The notes beneath the pieces were generated by a model. The model saw only the letters and a program-made list of their open reading frames with translations, made no database searches and was not told the origin of the DNA. Positions 26,451 through 34,576 of a stretch of DNA of 64,000 nt are shown here, piece after piece. Position 1 is the first letter of the stretch. Each line of letters starts with the position of its first letter. Source of the DNA: Candidatus Symbiothrix dinenymphae (GTDB taxonomy: Bacteria; Bacteroidota; Bacteroidia; Bacteroidales; Azobacteroidaceae); assembly GCA_001417715.1 (NCBI GenBank), contig BBRT01000337.1, positions 1-64,000 of the forward strand, read 5' to 3'. The position numbers and the translations under genes are program-made.

Positions 26451-26939
26451 ATGAAACAGTTACCGGTAGGCATACAGTCGTTTATCGACTTACAATCCAC
26501 CGGACAGCAAGTGGTGGTGGTGATAGGCGAGTACGACAAACCTATTATTGACCATCTGACATATTTGCCGGTTGCCGAAGCAAACCGGAAAGTGTTGAAA
26601 AGTTTCTTTTGAATGTTGAAACCCGCCGATGAGCATTTGCGATTAGTGTTCCTGACGGGCGTTTCCAAATTCACCAAAGTATCCATCTTTTCGGAGTTGA
26701 ACAACCTGATGGACATGCCGATGCTGGAGCCGGTTGCTGCCGAAGATGCCACTTTCATTGGATTCGACATCAGTCAAATTGGCATTGTTCCTATCTTGTT
26801 TCAAACGGGCTACTTGACTGTAAAAAGCAAAACAGTCGTGAAGTATTACGAAAAATACCGTGATGCCAACAGCCAAATTTTACTGCTGGCAGTGGCATTT
26901 ACGGAAAAAGCGGTGAGTTGCAGAATGGAAAAGATCTGA
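26451..26939 (+). pseudogene. Decayed AAA-ATPase-like/PD-(D/E)XK gene
   Basis: Starts MKQLPVGIQSF, like the family of the intact gene at 45687-47420, then jumps to IGEYDKPIIDHL (the Walker B/sensor segment ...IDEYDKPI... of this family). It stops at an in-frame TGA (26610-26612) after KVLKSFF and resumes in the same frame with LKPADEHLRLVFLTGVSKFTKVSIFSELNN in shape (segments no longer than needed are visible at 26613-26710). Further blocks from later in the family (FQTGYLTVKS; ILLLAVAFTEKAV) are stitched together after deletions. About 160 residues remain of a normal 520-580. It is a multiply deleted remnant, probably not functional, although the promoter box remains. Confidence 0.85.
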
Positions 26940-27056
26940 ATGGAATCAGGCGGATTAACAAATCCGGATCCCAACATGTTCAACGACTTTGCCGATGCCA
27001 AAGACGTCAGCAACATAAAAAGAAAAACTAAACAACGACTATCTTTTTTCATAAAT

Positions 27057-28166
27057 TTAAATTATTTTAAAATTGATTTTTTGTTCTTGTTCTGAATGAT
27101 GCTCTCTTGCAATGGCAATCGCACGTTGCAATTTTTCACTCAATAGTTTTTTATCGGGCAGTTGGGTGTAATATTGGGCAACTTTGATTGCACTATCGTC
27201 AAGCATCAAATACTCAATATGTTCCGTGTTCCCCTCCGAACACAGAATCAGTCCGATAGGTGATTCTTCACCTGCTCTCCGCTCATTTTTATTCAAATAT
27301 CGGAGATAAAGCAACATTTGCCCTTCGTATTCCGGCTTGAACTTTCCCAATTTCAAATCTATTGCCACCAAGCGGCGCAGCCCTCGGTGGTAAAAAAGCA
27401 GGTCGATATAGTAGTCTGTTGAATCAACCGTAATTCGTTTTTGTCTGTCAAGGAAAGCAAAATCCGTTCCTAATTCTTTAATGAACGATTGTATCTGATT
27501 GAGAATAGAATTTTCTAAATCTTTTTCGCTATAAATATCCGGCAATCCAAGCGCATCCAAAAAAGAACCACTGCGGAAGACAACATCAGGAGTGAGTGTA
27601 TTAGTGGCTTTTATCCGGTCAAGTTCTTGCCTGATAATGATTTCCGGTTTTTTACTGATTGCTGTTAATTCGTAGAGTTGCGAGTCAATTTTTTTATCCA
27701 AAGTTCTCGTATCCCAATGTTCCAAGCGGCACATTTCCATATAGAATGTACGTTTCAGGGCATCGTCAATGAACATTAAAGATTTTAAATGTGTCCATGT
27801 AAATTGTATCCGCACTGCGGATACAATTTCTTCTTCTGAAAAAGTATACGCACTGCGTATACAATGTAAAAGTTTTCGGTCACTCCACCCTTTGCCGTAT
27901 CTGTCAGTCAGTTTTTCAGCGAGTTGTTTGACTACTTGCTTGCCATATTCCGCTCGCTGATTAAGGAGTATATCCTCTTTAATGCGTTTGCCGATTTGCC
28001 AATTCATGATGCAGATTTCGGCATTGACGGTTGTCGCAATCCTTTGGCGAGTGGTTTCGATTAGGGCACACACATCCGTATATAGTTGGTTATCAACTAT
28101 TATGTCTGATGCTTGTACATCAACATGATTACAAGTTCTTTGTGGAATATTGCTTTTTTTCACCAT
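27057..28166 (-). CDS. DUF1016/YhcG-type PD-(D/E)XK nuclease-domain protein
   Basis: 369 residues. The N-terminal DUF1016 helical domain contains NWQIGKRIKEDILLNQRAEYG and GWSDRKLLHCIRSAY; the C-terminal nuclease domain contains DFAFLDRQKRI, DYYIDLLFYHRGLRRLVAID and LKLGKFKPEYEGQM, the D...(D/E)xK core (YIDLLFYH, AIDLK). Members occur with restriction-modification and defence loci and are predicted nucleases. The start is ATG 28166, immediately after the divergent A/T-rich gap. Two near-identical palindromes lie inside the coding sequence near 27816-27870 (see findings). No modification partner is adjacent. Confidence 0.9.
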   Translation of the reverse strand: MVKKSNIPQRTCNHVDVQASDIIVDNQLYTDVCALIETTRQRIATTVNAEICIMNWQIGKRIKEDILLNQRAEYGKQVVKQLAEKLTDRYGKGWSDRKLLHCIRSAYTFSEEEIVSAVRIQFTWTHLKSLMFIDDALKRTFYMEMCRLEHWDTRTLDKKIDSQLYELTAISKKPEIIIRQELDRIKATNTLTPDVVFRSGSFLDALGLPDIYSEKDLENSILNQIQSFIKELGTDFAFLDRQKRITVDSTDYYIDLLFYHRGLRRLVAIDLKLGKFKPEYEGQMLLYLRYLNKNERRAGEESPIGLILCSEGNTEHIEYLMLDDSAIKVAQYYTQLPDKKLLSEKLQRAIAIAREHHSEQEQKINFKII

Positions 28167-28189
28167 ACTCTAAAAAAAATTATACGCTT

Positions 28190-29674
28190 TTATTTTTTTG
28201 CAAATATACGATTAATTACCGGAATATCCTTCAGCGGCATATCCCGCTTCACCAACACACCTGCATACACCGCCAGCAGTAGCGTGTTGAATGCCATGTG
28301 CTGATATACATTTTCTATTGCTGCCAGGCGTGATATGGCGTATAAAGCGGCTGCCAATGCGAAGTAGAAGCCTATTGTTTTCAGGTTGTAGTGGATGGGG
28401 TAGTATTTTTGCCCCAGGAAATAGGATAGCAGCATGGTTACGCCATTCGCAATGAGTGCAGCCCAGGCACATGCTCGGTAGCTGTAGATGGGGACAAATA
28501 CGATGTTGATGACCACTACCAGCAGGCAGGTGATAATCGCCAATGTGGTGCCCCAGTAGGTTTTGTCGGTCAATTTATACCATAATGACAGATTGTAATA
28601 GATGGCGAAAAACAGTTCTCCAAGCAGGATGAGCGGCACAATGTCCAGCCCTGACCAAAAATCGGGACCTATGAAATATTTGATAATGTCCAAATAAAAC
28701 GTCACAACAAGGAAAATGAGCAGTCCGCAGATGACAAACCAGGTCATTATTTTGGAATAATGTTCTTTGGCTTTGGCGTCGTTGCTTTTTTCAAACACAA
28801 ACGGGTCGTAGGCATACCGAAACGCCTGCGTAAACATCATCATGATTTGCGCTATCTTGAAGCAGGCGCTGTAAATGCCTAATTCACTGATATTTGTCTT
28901 CGGAATGAACGGATAAATAATTTTGTCTGCCACCAGATTGCTCATGCCCGCAACGCCCATCAGCATCAGGGGGAATGAATAGACAAACAGTTTTTTCGCC
29001 GTCTGCCGGTCAAAACGAAACCGGATTGAGATAAATTCGGGCAACAAGCAAGCCGTTTCTATCCCCGTTGCCAAAAGGTTGGCAATCAGCACATAACCGA
29101 CATTGAAACTCTTGTCGTACCAGGTTACAAGTGCCGGATAATGCGTTTGTAACCAGGGACATACAACCAAAAAGAAGATACAAAACAGCACATACAACAC
29201 CACATTCAGTATTTTCAATGCGGCAAACTTTATCGGGCGTTTTTTGTAGCGCAGGTAAGCAAACGGAATGGCACTCACGACATCCATACTCACAAACACA
29301 AACAATAGCCGAAGATAAGTACTCGGAATTAGGTCTTTCCACACATAGGGTCGAATGTCCGGCAAAAAGAACAAAAAGATGAACAAAAACACCGCCGTGA
29401 ACGCCATAACCATCATCAATGCGGTCGAAAAGACGGTGCTCGGATTGTATTTATCCTTTTGATTGGCAAAGCGAAAGCAGCCCGTTTCCAGTCCAAACGT
29501 CAGCAACACGAGCATCAAAACGGCGTAGGCATACACATGGTTGAATATGCCAAATTCCGTTGGCGACAGCGTGTTGGTGAGCAGCGTGGTCATCAGCCAC
29601 GTCATCATCTTTTGCAAAATGCTGCTGCCGCCATAAATAACGCTGTCTTTCAGAAGAGATTTTGTCTGTGCCAT
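28190..29674 (-). CDS. Wzx-like polysaccharide flippase (MATE/MVF superfamily)
   Basis: 494 residues with about 14 hydrophobic helices (SSILQKMMTWLMTTLLTNTL, AYAVLMLVLLTFGLETGC, ALMMVMAFTAVFLFIFLFF and onward). The N-terminal pattern LLKDSVIYGGSSILQKMM and LSPTEFGIFNHVYAY is typical of oligosaccharide flippases of the polysaccharide-biosynthesis family that move lipid-linked oligosaccharides across the inner membrane. No glycosyltransferase genes are adjacent; GDP-fucose genes fcl and gmd are elsewhere in the window. A TAACTTTG box at 29691-29698 (minus) precedes it. Confidence 0.88.
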   Translation of the reverse strand: MAQTKSLLKDSVIYGGSSILQKMMTWLMTTLLTNTLSPTEFGIFNHVYAYAVLMLVLLTFGLETGCFRFANQKDKYNPSTVFSTALMMVMAFTAVFLFIFLFFLPDIRPYVWKDLIPSTYLRLLFVFVSMDVVSAIPFAYLRYKKRPIKFAALKILNVVLYVLFCIFFLVVCPWLQTHYPALVTWYDKSFNVGYVLIANLLATGIETACLLPEFISIRFRFDRQTAKKLFVYSFPLMLMGVAGMSNLVADKIIYPFIPKTNISELGIYSACFKIAQIMMMFTQAFRYAYDPFVFEKSNDAKAKEHYSKIMTWFVICGLLIFLVVTFYLDIIKYFIGPDFWSGLDIVPLILLGELFFAIYYNLSLWYKLTDKTYWGTTLAIITCLLVVVINIVFVPIYSYRACAWAALIANGVTMLLSYFLGQKYYPIHYNLKTIGFYFALAAALYAISRLAAIENVYQHMAFNTLLLAVYAGVLVKRDMPLKDIPVINRIFAKK

Positions 29675-29690
29675 ACGTGCTTTTTGGCTG

Positions 29691-29698
29691 CAAAGTTA
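29691..29698 (-). promoter_or_regulatory. Promoter -7 box for the flippase gene
   Basis: TAACTTTG on the minus strand, 17 bp before the ATG at 29674. Confidence 0.6.
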
Positions 29699-29772
29699 GT
29701 GTTTTTTGTCTGAACTGTGATTTTTTTGGGATTTTTTTTAGGGCAACCGCACCAAATGTTACGGTGGCCAAC

Positions 29773-30008
29773 TACCCCGTATGGGCATAGCCGGCAGGTT
29801 AAGGGTGAAGCCCTTCGAGCAATAGCGTAGGGCATCGCCCTACGGACAGGATATGGTATTGAATGCGAGCCCTGAAAGGGCGATAGCACCGGCTAATGCC
29901 CTTTCAGGGCGAAACGAGCGGGAGAGGGCATCTTTCGTAGGGCGATGCCCTACGCTATTGCTACAAGGCTTTCAGCCTTAACCTGACGGCTATACCCCAT
30001 ACGGGGTA
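29773..30008. repeat. Nested-palindrome element (236 bp)
   Basis: Outer inverted arms of about 75 bp: TACCCCGTATGGGCATAGCC at 29773 onward, and the complement ending CCCCATACGGGGTA at 30008. They contain smaller palindromes (GTAGGGCATCGCCCTAC) and enclose an inner palindrome GCCCTGAAAGGGC / GCCCTTTCAGGGC. It occupies most of the 556-bp gap between the flippase and the fimbrial genes; no gene is seen there. Confidence 0.8.
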
Positions 30009-30018
30009 GAAGAATTGA

Positions 30019-30047
30019 CGGGGGATTGCGGGGCTAGCCCGCAATGA
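30019..30047. repeat. REP-like palindrome
   Basis: GGGGGATTGCGGGGCTAGCC plus CGCAATGAC, a variant of the REP at 5583-5611 and of the intragenic copies in trpE and the metallophosphoesterase gene. Confidence 0.7.
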
Positions 30048-30179
30048 CAATGCGTTTCCTAACTTTCTCATTTTAAAATAATTACCCCTCTCAGAGGTTT
30101 AAAACCTTAATTTAAACAAAATTTAACGTTTAAAAGTTAAGTTTAATTCAAAATATTTGGTGGTTCGATAAATTGTCCT

Positions 30180-30187
30180 TACCTTTG
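30180..30187 (+). promoter_or_regulatory. Promoter -7 box for the fimbrial operon
   Basis: TACCTTTG, 44 bp before the ATG at 30231. Confidence 0.65.
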
Positions 30188-30230
30188 CGGCTGTTTCCAC
30201 TCAATAATTTGGGGAAAGTAGATTTAAAAT

Positions 30231-31010
30231 ATGAAGTATAGACGTACATATATGCTTAATGGACTGCTGCTCATGACGATGACAGCGGGAATGATGTCGT
30301 GTATGCATTTAGCTGAGCTGGAGATGGTTAAATCGCCCCGCCTGAAAATTAGTTGGGCGGCGGATATTGACCCACAAATTCTGCCAAGTACATATTCTGT
30401 TGCAATGGACAACAAAGAGCCTGCCACTTACAAGCGGACTGTTGATGTTGTGCCGCTATATATCCCTCCGGACGAAATTGACGTTCCTGTCTTGATATAT
30501 AATGTAGCGGAGGGAATTGAGCTGAACAGCACAGTTGTTACTGCAACGACAGATAATGTGGGTTACTTCTTCGCGTGTCGGCAAAGAGTCAATGCCGATG
30601 AAGACTCTATTTACCCTGTCACGATGGAGCAACATGTGCGAAAATTAACTATTATTTTGAACCCCGATTTCATACCGTTTTCTATCAGAAAAATACATAA
30701 GGCTACGCTTTCGGGGGTGGCTACCAAATTGGATTTAAAATCAGGTGTGCATTCTGACAAAAAGGAGATTAAACTTAATTTTGATTTTTCAAGCACTGAC
30801 ACTTGGTGGACAGCCACAGTCTGTCTGTTAGGTATTGTCACTGAGGGTAAACCCGATACTATATTGACCATTGAGTACGAAAAAGAAGGTGATACAGTTA
30901 CATATACAGAAAGTATCAAAATTTCAGATGATATGAAGAACTTCAATTTGGACAAAACAGAGCCTAAACAGATTTATGGTAAATATGTGGAGGTGATTGA
31001 AGCATCGTAA
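30231..31010 (+). CDS. FimB/Mfa2-like or DUF5119-like fimbrial accessory lipoprotein
   Basis: 259 residues with a lipoprotein-like signal (LLLMTMTAGMMSC, Cys24). The mature part is beta-rich: LKISWAADIDPQILPSTYSV, VPLYIPPDEIDVPVLIYNV, VTMEQHVRKLTIILNPDF. This pattern (an initial beta-sandwich with a W and a second domain with immune-like strands) matches the anchor lipoproteins that accompany fimbrillins in Bacteroidales. The neighbour at 31382 is a fimbrillin-family protein. Family call is by pattern, so moderate. Likely outer-membrane fimbrial anchor or minor pilin. Confidence 0.65.
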   Translation: MKYRRTYMLNGLLLMTMTAGMMSCMHLAELEMVKSPRLKISWAADIDPQILPSTYSVAMDNKEPATYKRTVDVVPLYIPPDEIDVPVLIYNVAEGIELNSTVVTATTDNVGYFFACRQRVNADEDSIYPVTMEQHVRKLTIILNPDFIPFSIRKIHKATLSGVATKLDLKSGVHSDKKEIKLNFDFSSTDTWWTATVCLLGIVTEGKPDTILTIEYEKEGDTVTYTESIKISDDMKNFNLDKTEPKQIYGKYVEVIEAS

Positions 31011-31048
31011 TTAAGGAGTGGATGAAATATTGCAAATTATAAAAGAAG

Positions 31049-31333
31049 ATGAAGAAGAATTTAGACAAAAGTACAGAGCGCACATCGGTTAATGTGCAGG
31101 CTATCATGCCAAACGGTATGTATGTGTCGGTGTCGGGAAGTGATTATTTCCTTTCATTCAATCGTTTGCCTTGGTTTCGCAATGCAAAATTGGACGACAT
31201 TATGAATGTTGAAATGTTTGGCAATGACGGTATCAGGTGGGATGCTTTGGATGTGGATTTGGAAATTGAGAGCCTCATCCATCCCGAAAAATATCCGCTG
31301 GTTATGAAACGCACTATGGATGAGGTGCTATAA
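31049..31333 (+). CDS. DUF2442-family small protein
   Basis: 94 residues. The core YVSVSGSDYFLSFNRLPWFRN followed by MFGNDGIRWDALDVDLEIESL is the DUF2442 pattern (a conserved W-x2-LDxDLxxE/I). DUF2442 proteins usually pair with DUF4160 as a presumed TA module, as at 47484-47984, but no DUF4160 gene is present here. It sits between two fimbrial genes, 38 bp after the first, which is an odd place. It may be a solitary antitoxin remnant. Confidence 0.75.
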   Translation: MKKNLDKSTERTSVNVQAIMPNGMYVSVSGSDYFLSFNRLPWFRNAKLDDIMNVEMFGNDGIRWDALDVDLEIESLIHPEKYPLVMKRTMDEVL

Positions 31334-31381
31334 TAAAATGAATAATAATAATTTTTTTAATATAAATGTAATTTTTTTTTT

Positions 31382-32455
31382 ATGAGAACAATTAGTTTAA
31401 GTGCTATGGCTTTGTCAGCCTTACTGTTCGCAGGATGCAGCAGTAACAACGACAATGAAGTGACACCTGGTGTCAAAAACAACGATTACGTGGGAGATGG
31501 CGTAATTGAGTTCAGTTCAGGAAAACTTGCTGAATTTGGCGGGTTAAGACTAGCGGAGGCCGACGGCATTGTTACCTGGGAGGCTACCGATGAAATTGCT
31601 ATCACGATGGTAAAGCATGCTACATTGGATACTTTCGGTGTCGACGTAGATAGGCCGTATAAAGCAGCCGCCCCGGGAAAAACGGTTGCATTTACACCTC
31701 TTACCGCCGCCGACAAGATAGTCTATCCCTCGGGGCTTGGCGGAGGAGCTTTCGATTTTCTTGCTATTTATCCGCGAAAAGACTTAACAGTGAGTTCTGG
31801 TCCTAGTGCTATTACTGCAGGTATTAATTTGGCGGTTCCTGCTGAACAGACGGATTGGATGGTTGCTTATGCTGACAACAGTGGTAATGGTTATACCAAA
31901 GCAGGCAATGCCGGTGCACCTGTTGTTCTGAAATTTGACCATTTGTTGGCTAAATTAGTTGTGACGGTGACTAGCGGTGCTGGCTCCGGAGTGCCTCCCT
32001 TTACTCCTCCCAATAATTTAACGGTTGTTGTGAACGGCGCTGCGGTTAACACTGCTGCTACGATTTCATTCGCTTCAGGTGCAATACCGACTCTCACTAC
32101 CCCAAGTGCCCCATCAGTAGATATTACGGCAACGAAAAAAGGACCAACACCGGCTGCGGCTGACTCAGCGATTTTTGAAGTTTTCTTGTTGCCTTTTGAT
32201 GTTCCCTCCAACTATCTTGCACCAGGGTCCTGTGTGGTTGAATTTAGAGTAGAGGTTTCTGGGGTTACTACTACTTACAAAGCCGATTTGTCAGCAAAAA
32301 TAGCGGAGTCCAATGGTTTGGGAACCCCTGGTGGTTTGGCAGCCTCAAAGAAATATACTTTAAAGGCAGTACTAAAAAACTCTGATGCGTCTTACTCCGT
32401 TGAGGTGTCTGATTTCCTTATAGGAAATGCCTGGAATGACAATGCTTTTGAGTAA
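31382..32455 (+). CDS. Fimbrillin-family lipoprotein
   Basis: 357 residues. The signal peptide ends in a lipobox (ALLFAGC, Cys19) followed by SSNNDNE. The sequence has the fimbrillin-like (Mfa-like_1) pattern: IEFSSGKLAE, WEATDEIAITMVK, FDFLAIYPRK, VPAEQTDWMVAYAD and the diagnostic VVLKFDHLLAKLVVTVTSG. Such proteins form major or minor shaft subunits of type V pili after Arg-gingipain-like or lipoprotein processing. A 48-bp A/T-rich gap separates it from the DUF2442 gene; it has no TAnnTTTG box and is probably co-transcribed. Confidence 0.85.
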   Translation: MRTISLSAMALSALLFAGCSSNNDNEVTPGVKNNDYVGDGVIEFSSGKLAEFGGLRLAEADGIVTWEATDEIAITMVKHATLDTFGVDVDRPYKAAAPGKTVAFTPLTAADKIVYPSGLGGGAFDFLAIYPRKDLTVSSGPSAITAGINLAVPAEQTDWMVAYADNSGNGYTKAGNAGAPVVLKFDHLLAKLVVTVTSGAGSGVPPFTPPNNLTVVVNGAAVNTAATISFASGAIPTLTTPSAPSVDITATKKGPTPAAADSAIFEVFLLPFDVPSNYLAPGSCVVEFRVEVSGVTTTYKADLSAKIAESNGLGTPGGLAASKKYTLKAVLKNSDASYSVEVSDFLIGNAWNDNAFE

Positions 32456-32585
32456 TTGACGCGCAAACTCCCTTGTCTGCATCACGATTTTTAGTGAGCT
32501 TACGAAGATTATCAAGATGATTAGCCATCTTGGTAATCTTTTTGATTTGATGGGGATTGCCATATTGTAATCTATTTGACAACCC

Positions 32586-32935
32586 ACCCGTATGCTACGC
32601 CGGAAGGCGTTAAATTTCGATAACCCCGTACAAGCGAAGCGCAGTGCGGGGTAGATGGCTCCCCTCTCCTCGTTTTCGCCCTGAAAGGGCAACATATCCC
32701 AGCCCAACGCATCGCGTTGGGTTAATGGGTTTTGTGTGTTTTTCGCCCTGAAAGGGCATTATATCATTATGTTGTCCATCATCATTCATCATCATTCATC
32801 ATCATTTCCCAACGCGATGCGTTGGGCTGGGATATGTTGCCCTTTCAGGGCGAAAACGAAGGGGGAGAGGTGCACTTTACCCCGCACTGCGCTCCGCTTG
32901 TACGGAGTTATCGAAATTGTACCCCATACGGGGTA
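32586..32935. repeat. Nested-palindrome element with a perfect 51-bp inverted repeat
   Basis: Outer imperfect arms of about 60-70 bp (CCCGTATGCTACGCCGGAAG ... and complement ending CCATACGGGGTA). Inside, 32671-32721 and 32808-32858 are perfect inverted copies (begin CGTTTTCGCCCTGAAAGGGC). Between them is another half copy of GCCCTGAAAGGGC and a CATCATCATT microsatellite at 32778-32805. It fills most of the 600-bp gap after the fimbrillin gene; no gene is seen. Confidence 0.85.
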
Positions 32936-33029
32936 ACAGACGGAAGCAAAATTGCAGCTATCACTGAATTTTGATGCGGTTGCCCTGATTTTTTTTTGCG
33001 GCAATGCTTGTTTATTCAAACAATTGTTG

Positions 33030-33037
33030 TACCTTTG
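33030..33037 (+). promoter_or_regulatory. Promoter -7 box of the broken TA locus
   Basis: TACCTTTG, 20 bp before the ATG at 33058. Confidence 0.65.
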
Positions 33038-33057
33038 CCAAAAAAAATAATAAGATA

Positions 33058-33237
33058 ATGGTTGCAACACAAGTTTTAAAACAAGAATATAATGTTCTCC
33101 CTCAGCCGATGAGCGGCATGGTGCAGTTGTCGTTTGAGCAAGTACAGATGCTGCTAATGAGTGAAGCCGACATCCAAAACGGGCGATTAGTTTCCGAAAA
33201 CGACCTTAATACAGCAGACGAACAATGGCTCCTTTGA
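33058..33237 (+). CDS. Small antitoxin of a RelE/ParE-type TA locus
   Basis: 59 residues (MVATQVLKQEYNVLPQPMSG ... ADEQWLL). It ends inside the start of a RelE/ParE-family toxin gene with a 13-bp overlap, the usual antitoxin-first layout. The start at 33058 is preferred to in-frame Met further upstream because the promoter -7 box is at 33030. The sequence shows no evident DNA-binding motif; the C terminus (ENDLNTADEQWLL) is the likely toxin-binding tail. The tail is repeated in a remnant at 34828-34895. The toxin itself is broken. Confidence 0.75.
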   Translation: MVATQVLKQEYNVLPQPMSGMVQLSFEQVQMLLMSEADIQNGRLVSENDLNTADEQWLL

Positions 33238-33536
33238 AAGTTTTTTGGACTGAAACCGCAATCAAGTAGCGTAATCACATTTTTAACTACTGGAATGCCC
33301 GAAATCAGAGCACTGAATATTCAAAAAAAGTAAAACTGAAAATAGATGCCGTAATCAATGTATTGAAAACTCATCCACGAGCGGGGAGAAATACCGATTT
33401 TGCAGATGTTAGAATTTCGCCATTAGGTAATTTTTCAATTTTATATAAATTGAATGCTTCCGCAATAATTATTGTTGCTTTTTGGGATAATCGACAAGAC
33501 CCTAATACGCTGTTAGCCTTGTTGCAACAGGCATAG
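33225..33536 (+). pseudogene. RelE/ParE-type toxin with an in-frame TAG
   Basis: Begins MAPLKVFWTETAIK, then TAG at 33267-33269, then continues in the same frame RNHIFNYWNARNQSTEYSKK ... VLKTHPRAGRNTDFADVRIS ... SAIIIVAFWDNRQDPNTLLA to TAG at 33536. The remainder is a full-length RelE/ParE-type toxin of about 103 codons. A single CAG-to-TAG change is the simplest explanation. Without suppression the toxin is inactive, leaving the antitoxin alone. Confidence 0.88.
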
Positions 33537-33668
33537 CCGCCATAATGTATGTAAAACCAGGCGAATACACCATAATGCTGCCGCCCTAGCCAACGACAGC
33601 CTCATTATCCTCTCCCTCATTCCTTTATTTTTCTTATTATCAATGGGATAAAGGGGATGCATTATATA

Positions 33669-33728
33669 AGCCCCGTATGCTACGCCGGAAGGCGTTAAAT
33701 TTCGATAACCCCGTACAAGCGAAGCGGA
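33669..33728 (+). repeat. Partial copy of the nested-palindrome arm
   Basis: CCCGTATGCTACGCCGGAAG and onward matches the left outer arm of the 32586-32935 element but breaks off before the inner palindrome. It immediately precedes the promoter of the next TA locus. Confidence 0.75.
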
Positions 33729-33755
33729 GGTACGCAAAACATGAAATAAAATTAC

Positions 33756-33763
33756 TACCTTTG
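33756..33763 (+). promoter_or_regulatory. Promoter -7 box, TA module 1
   Basis: TACCTTTG followed by CCGCCGAATG; the same sequence recurs at 34319-34326 for module 2. Confidence 0.7.
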
Positions 33764-33794
33764 CCGCCGAATGAGAACATAAAAATATAGAGAT

Positions 33795-34022
33795 ATGAGC
33801 ATTGAAACGACAGTGAACAAAAATTACACCGATGTAGCACGCGGCTACAGCATTTCTTTTGACAATATCCGCCGTGGATGGTATCGCTTTTTAGAGCGAT
33901 GTGAGGACTATTGGGATTTATTCACAATTTGGCTGCACAGAAATGAGCCTACTATGCCCTTGCGTGAATTTATGGAAGAAGTCGATAAAATGAATAAAGC
34001 AGATGTACGAAGTCATCGTTGA
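33795..34022 (+). CDS. Antitoxin-like protein, TA module 1
   Basis: 75 residues (MSIETTVNKNYTDVARGYSI ... DVRSHR). The first 60 residues are almost identical in DNA to the module 2 copy at 34358-34576, while the C-terminal tail differs. The gene overlaps the downstream RelE-type toxin by 20 bp. I do not recognise the family; a helical antitoxin without an obvious DNA-binding fold is likely. Confidence 0.75.
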   Translation: MSIETTVNKNYTDVARGYSISFDNIRRGWYRFLERCEDYWDLFTIWLHRNEPTMPLREFMEEVDKMNKADVRSHR

Positions 34023-34257
34023 GCAATCTGTTTTAAAGTTTCTTAAAAAGATTCAGATAAATTATCGAAATTCCATTACGAGCCATATCGCGGAACTTTC
34101 TGATAATCCGCGCCCGTTTGGGTGCAAAAAATTATCTGATAGTGAGAATAAATATCGCATTCGAGTTGGCGTTTATCGTGTGCTTTATACCATAAAAGAT
34201 GAGATTTTAACGGTAAAAGTGGTTAAGGTTGGTCATCGAAGTAGTGTATATAAATGA
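34003..34257 (+). CDS. RelE/ParE-type toxin, TA module 1
   Basis: 84 residues (MYEVIVEQSVLKFLKK ... NPRPFGCKKLS ... KYRIRVGVYRVLYTIKD ... VVKVGHRSSVYK). This is a typical RelE-fold toxin; the R-I-R-V-G-x-Y-R strand and terminal GHRxxVY are hallmarks of ribosome-dependent mRNA interferases of the RelE family. It starts inside the antitoxin gene. About half of the residues match the module 2 toxin, with an identical 3' end. Confidence 0.88.
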   Translation: MYEVIVEQSVLKFLKKIQINYRNSITSHIAELSDNPRPFGCKKLSDSENKYRIRVGVYRVLYTIKDEILTVKVVKVGHRSSVYK

Positions 34258-34318
34258 ATTACAAATTTTATTTTTTTTTAATTGGCAAACGTTTTGGCAT
34301 TTCTTGAAATAAAATTAC

Positions 34319-34326
34319 TACCTTTG
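34319..34326 (+). promoter_or_regulatory. Promoter -7 box, TA module 2
   Basis: TACCTTTG; the surrounding about 60 bp are identical to those before module 1. Confidence 0.7.
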
Positions 34327-34357
34327 CCGCCGAATGAGAACATAAAAATATAGAGAT

Positions 34358-34576
34358 ATGAGCATTGAAGCAACAGTGAACAAAAATTACACCGATGTAG
34401 CACGCGGCTACAGCATTTCTTTTGGCAATATCCGCCGTGGATGGTATCGTTTTTTAGAGCGATGTGAGGATTATTGGGATTTATTCACAATTTGGCTGCA
34501 CAGAAATGAGCCTACTATGCCCTTGCGTGAATTTATGGAGCAAGAAAACAAAAAACGCGGATTAAGCAATGTATGA
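34358..34576 (+). CDS. Antitoxin-like protein, TA module 2
   Basis: 72 residues (MSIEATVNKNYTDVARGYSI ... ENKKRGLSNV). Near-identical to the module 1 antitoxin up to LREFME, then a different C-terminal tail. It overlaps its toxin by 8 bp. Promoter and 5' coding sequence are a recent duplicate or have been homogenised by gene conversion. Confidence 0.75.
   Translation: MSIEATVNKNYTDVARGYSISFGNIRRGWYRFLERCEDYWDLFTIWLHRNEPTMPLREFMEQENKKRGLSNV

Noticed and set aside
26610-26612. TGA as a recoded codon
   Set aside because: Many genes here end in TGA, and the locus has other deletions, so it is a nonsense mutation in a pseudogene.
33545-33589. Short frame MYVKPGEYTIMLPP after the broken toxin
   Set aside because: Only 14 codons with no promoter, partner or recognisable family.
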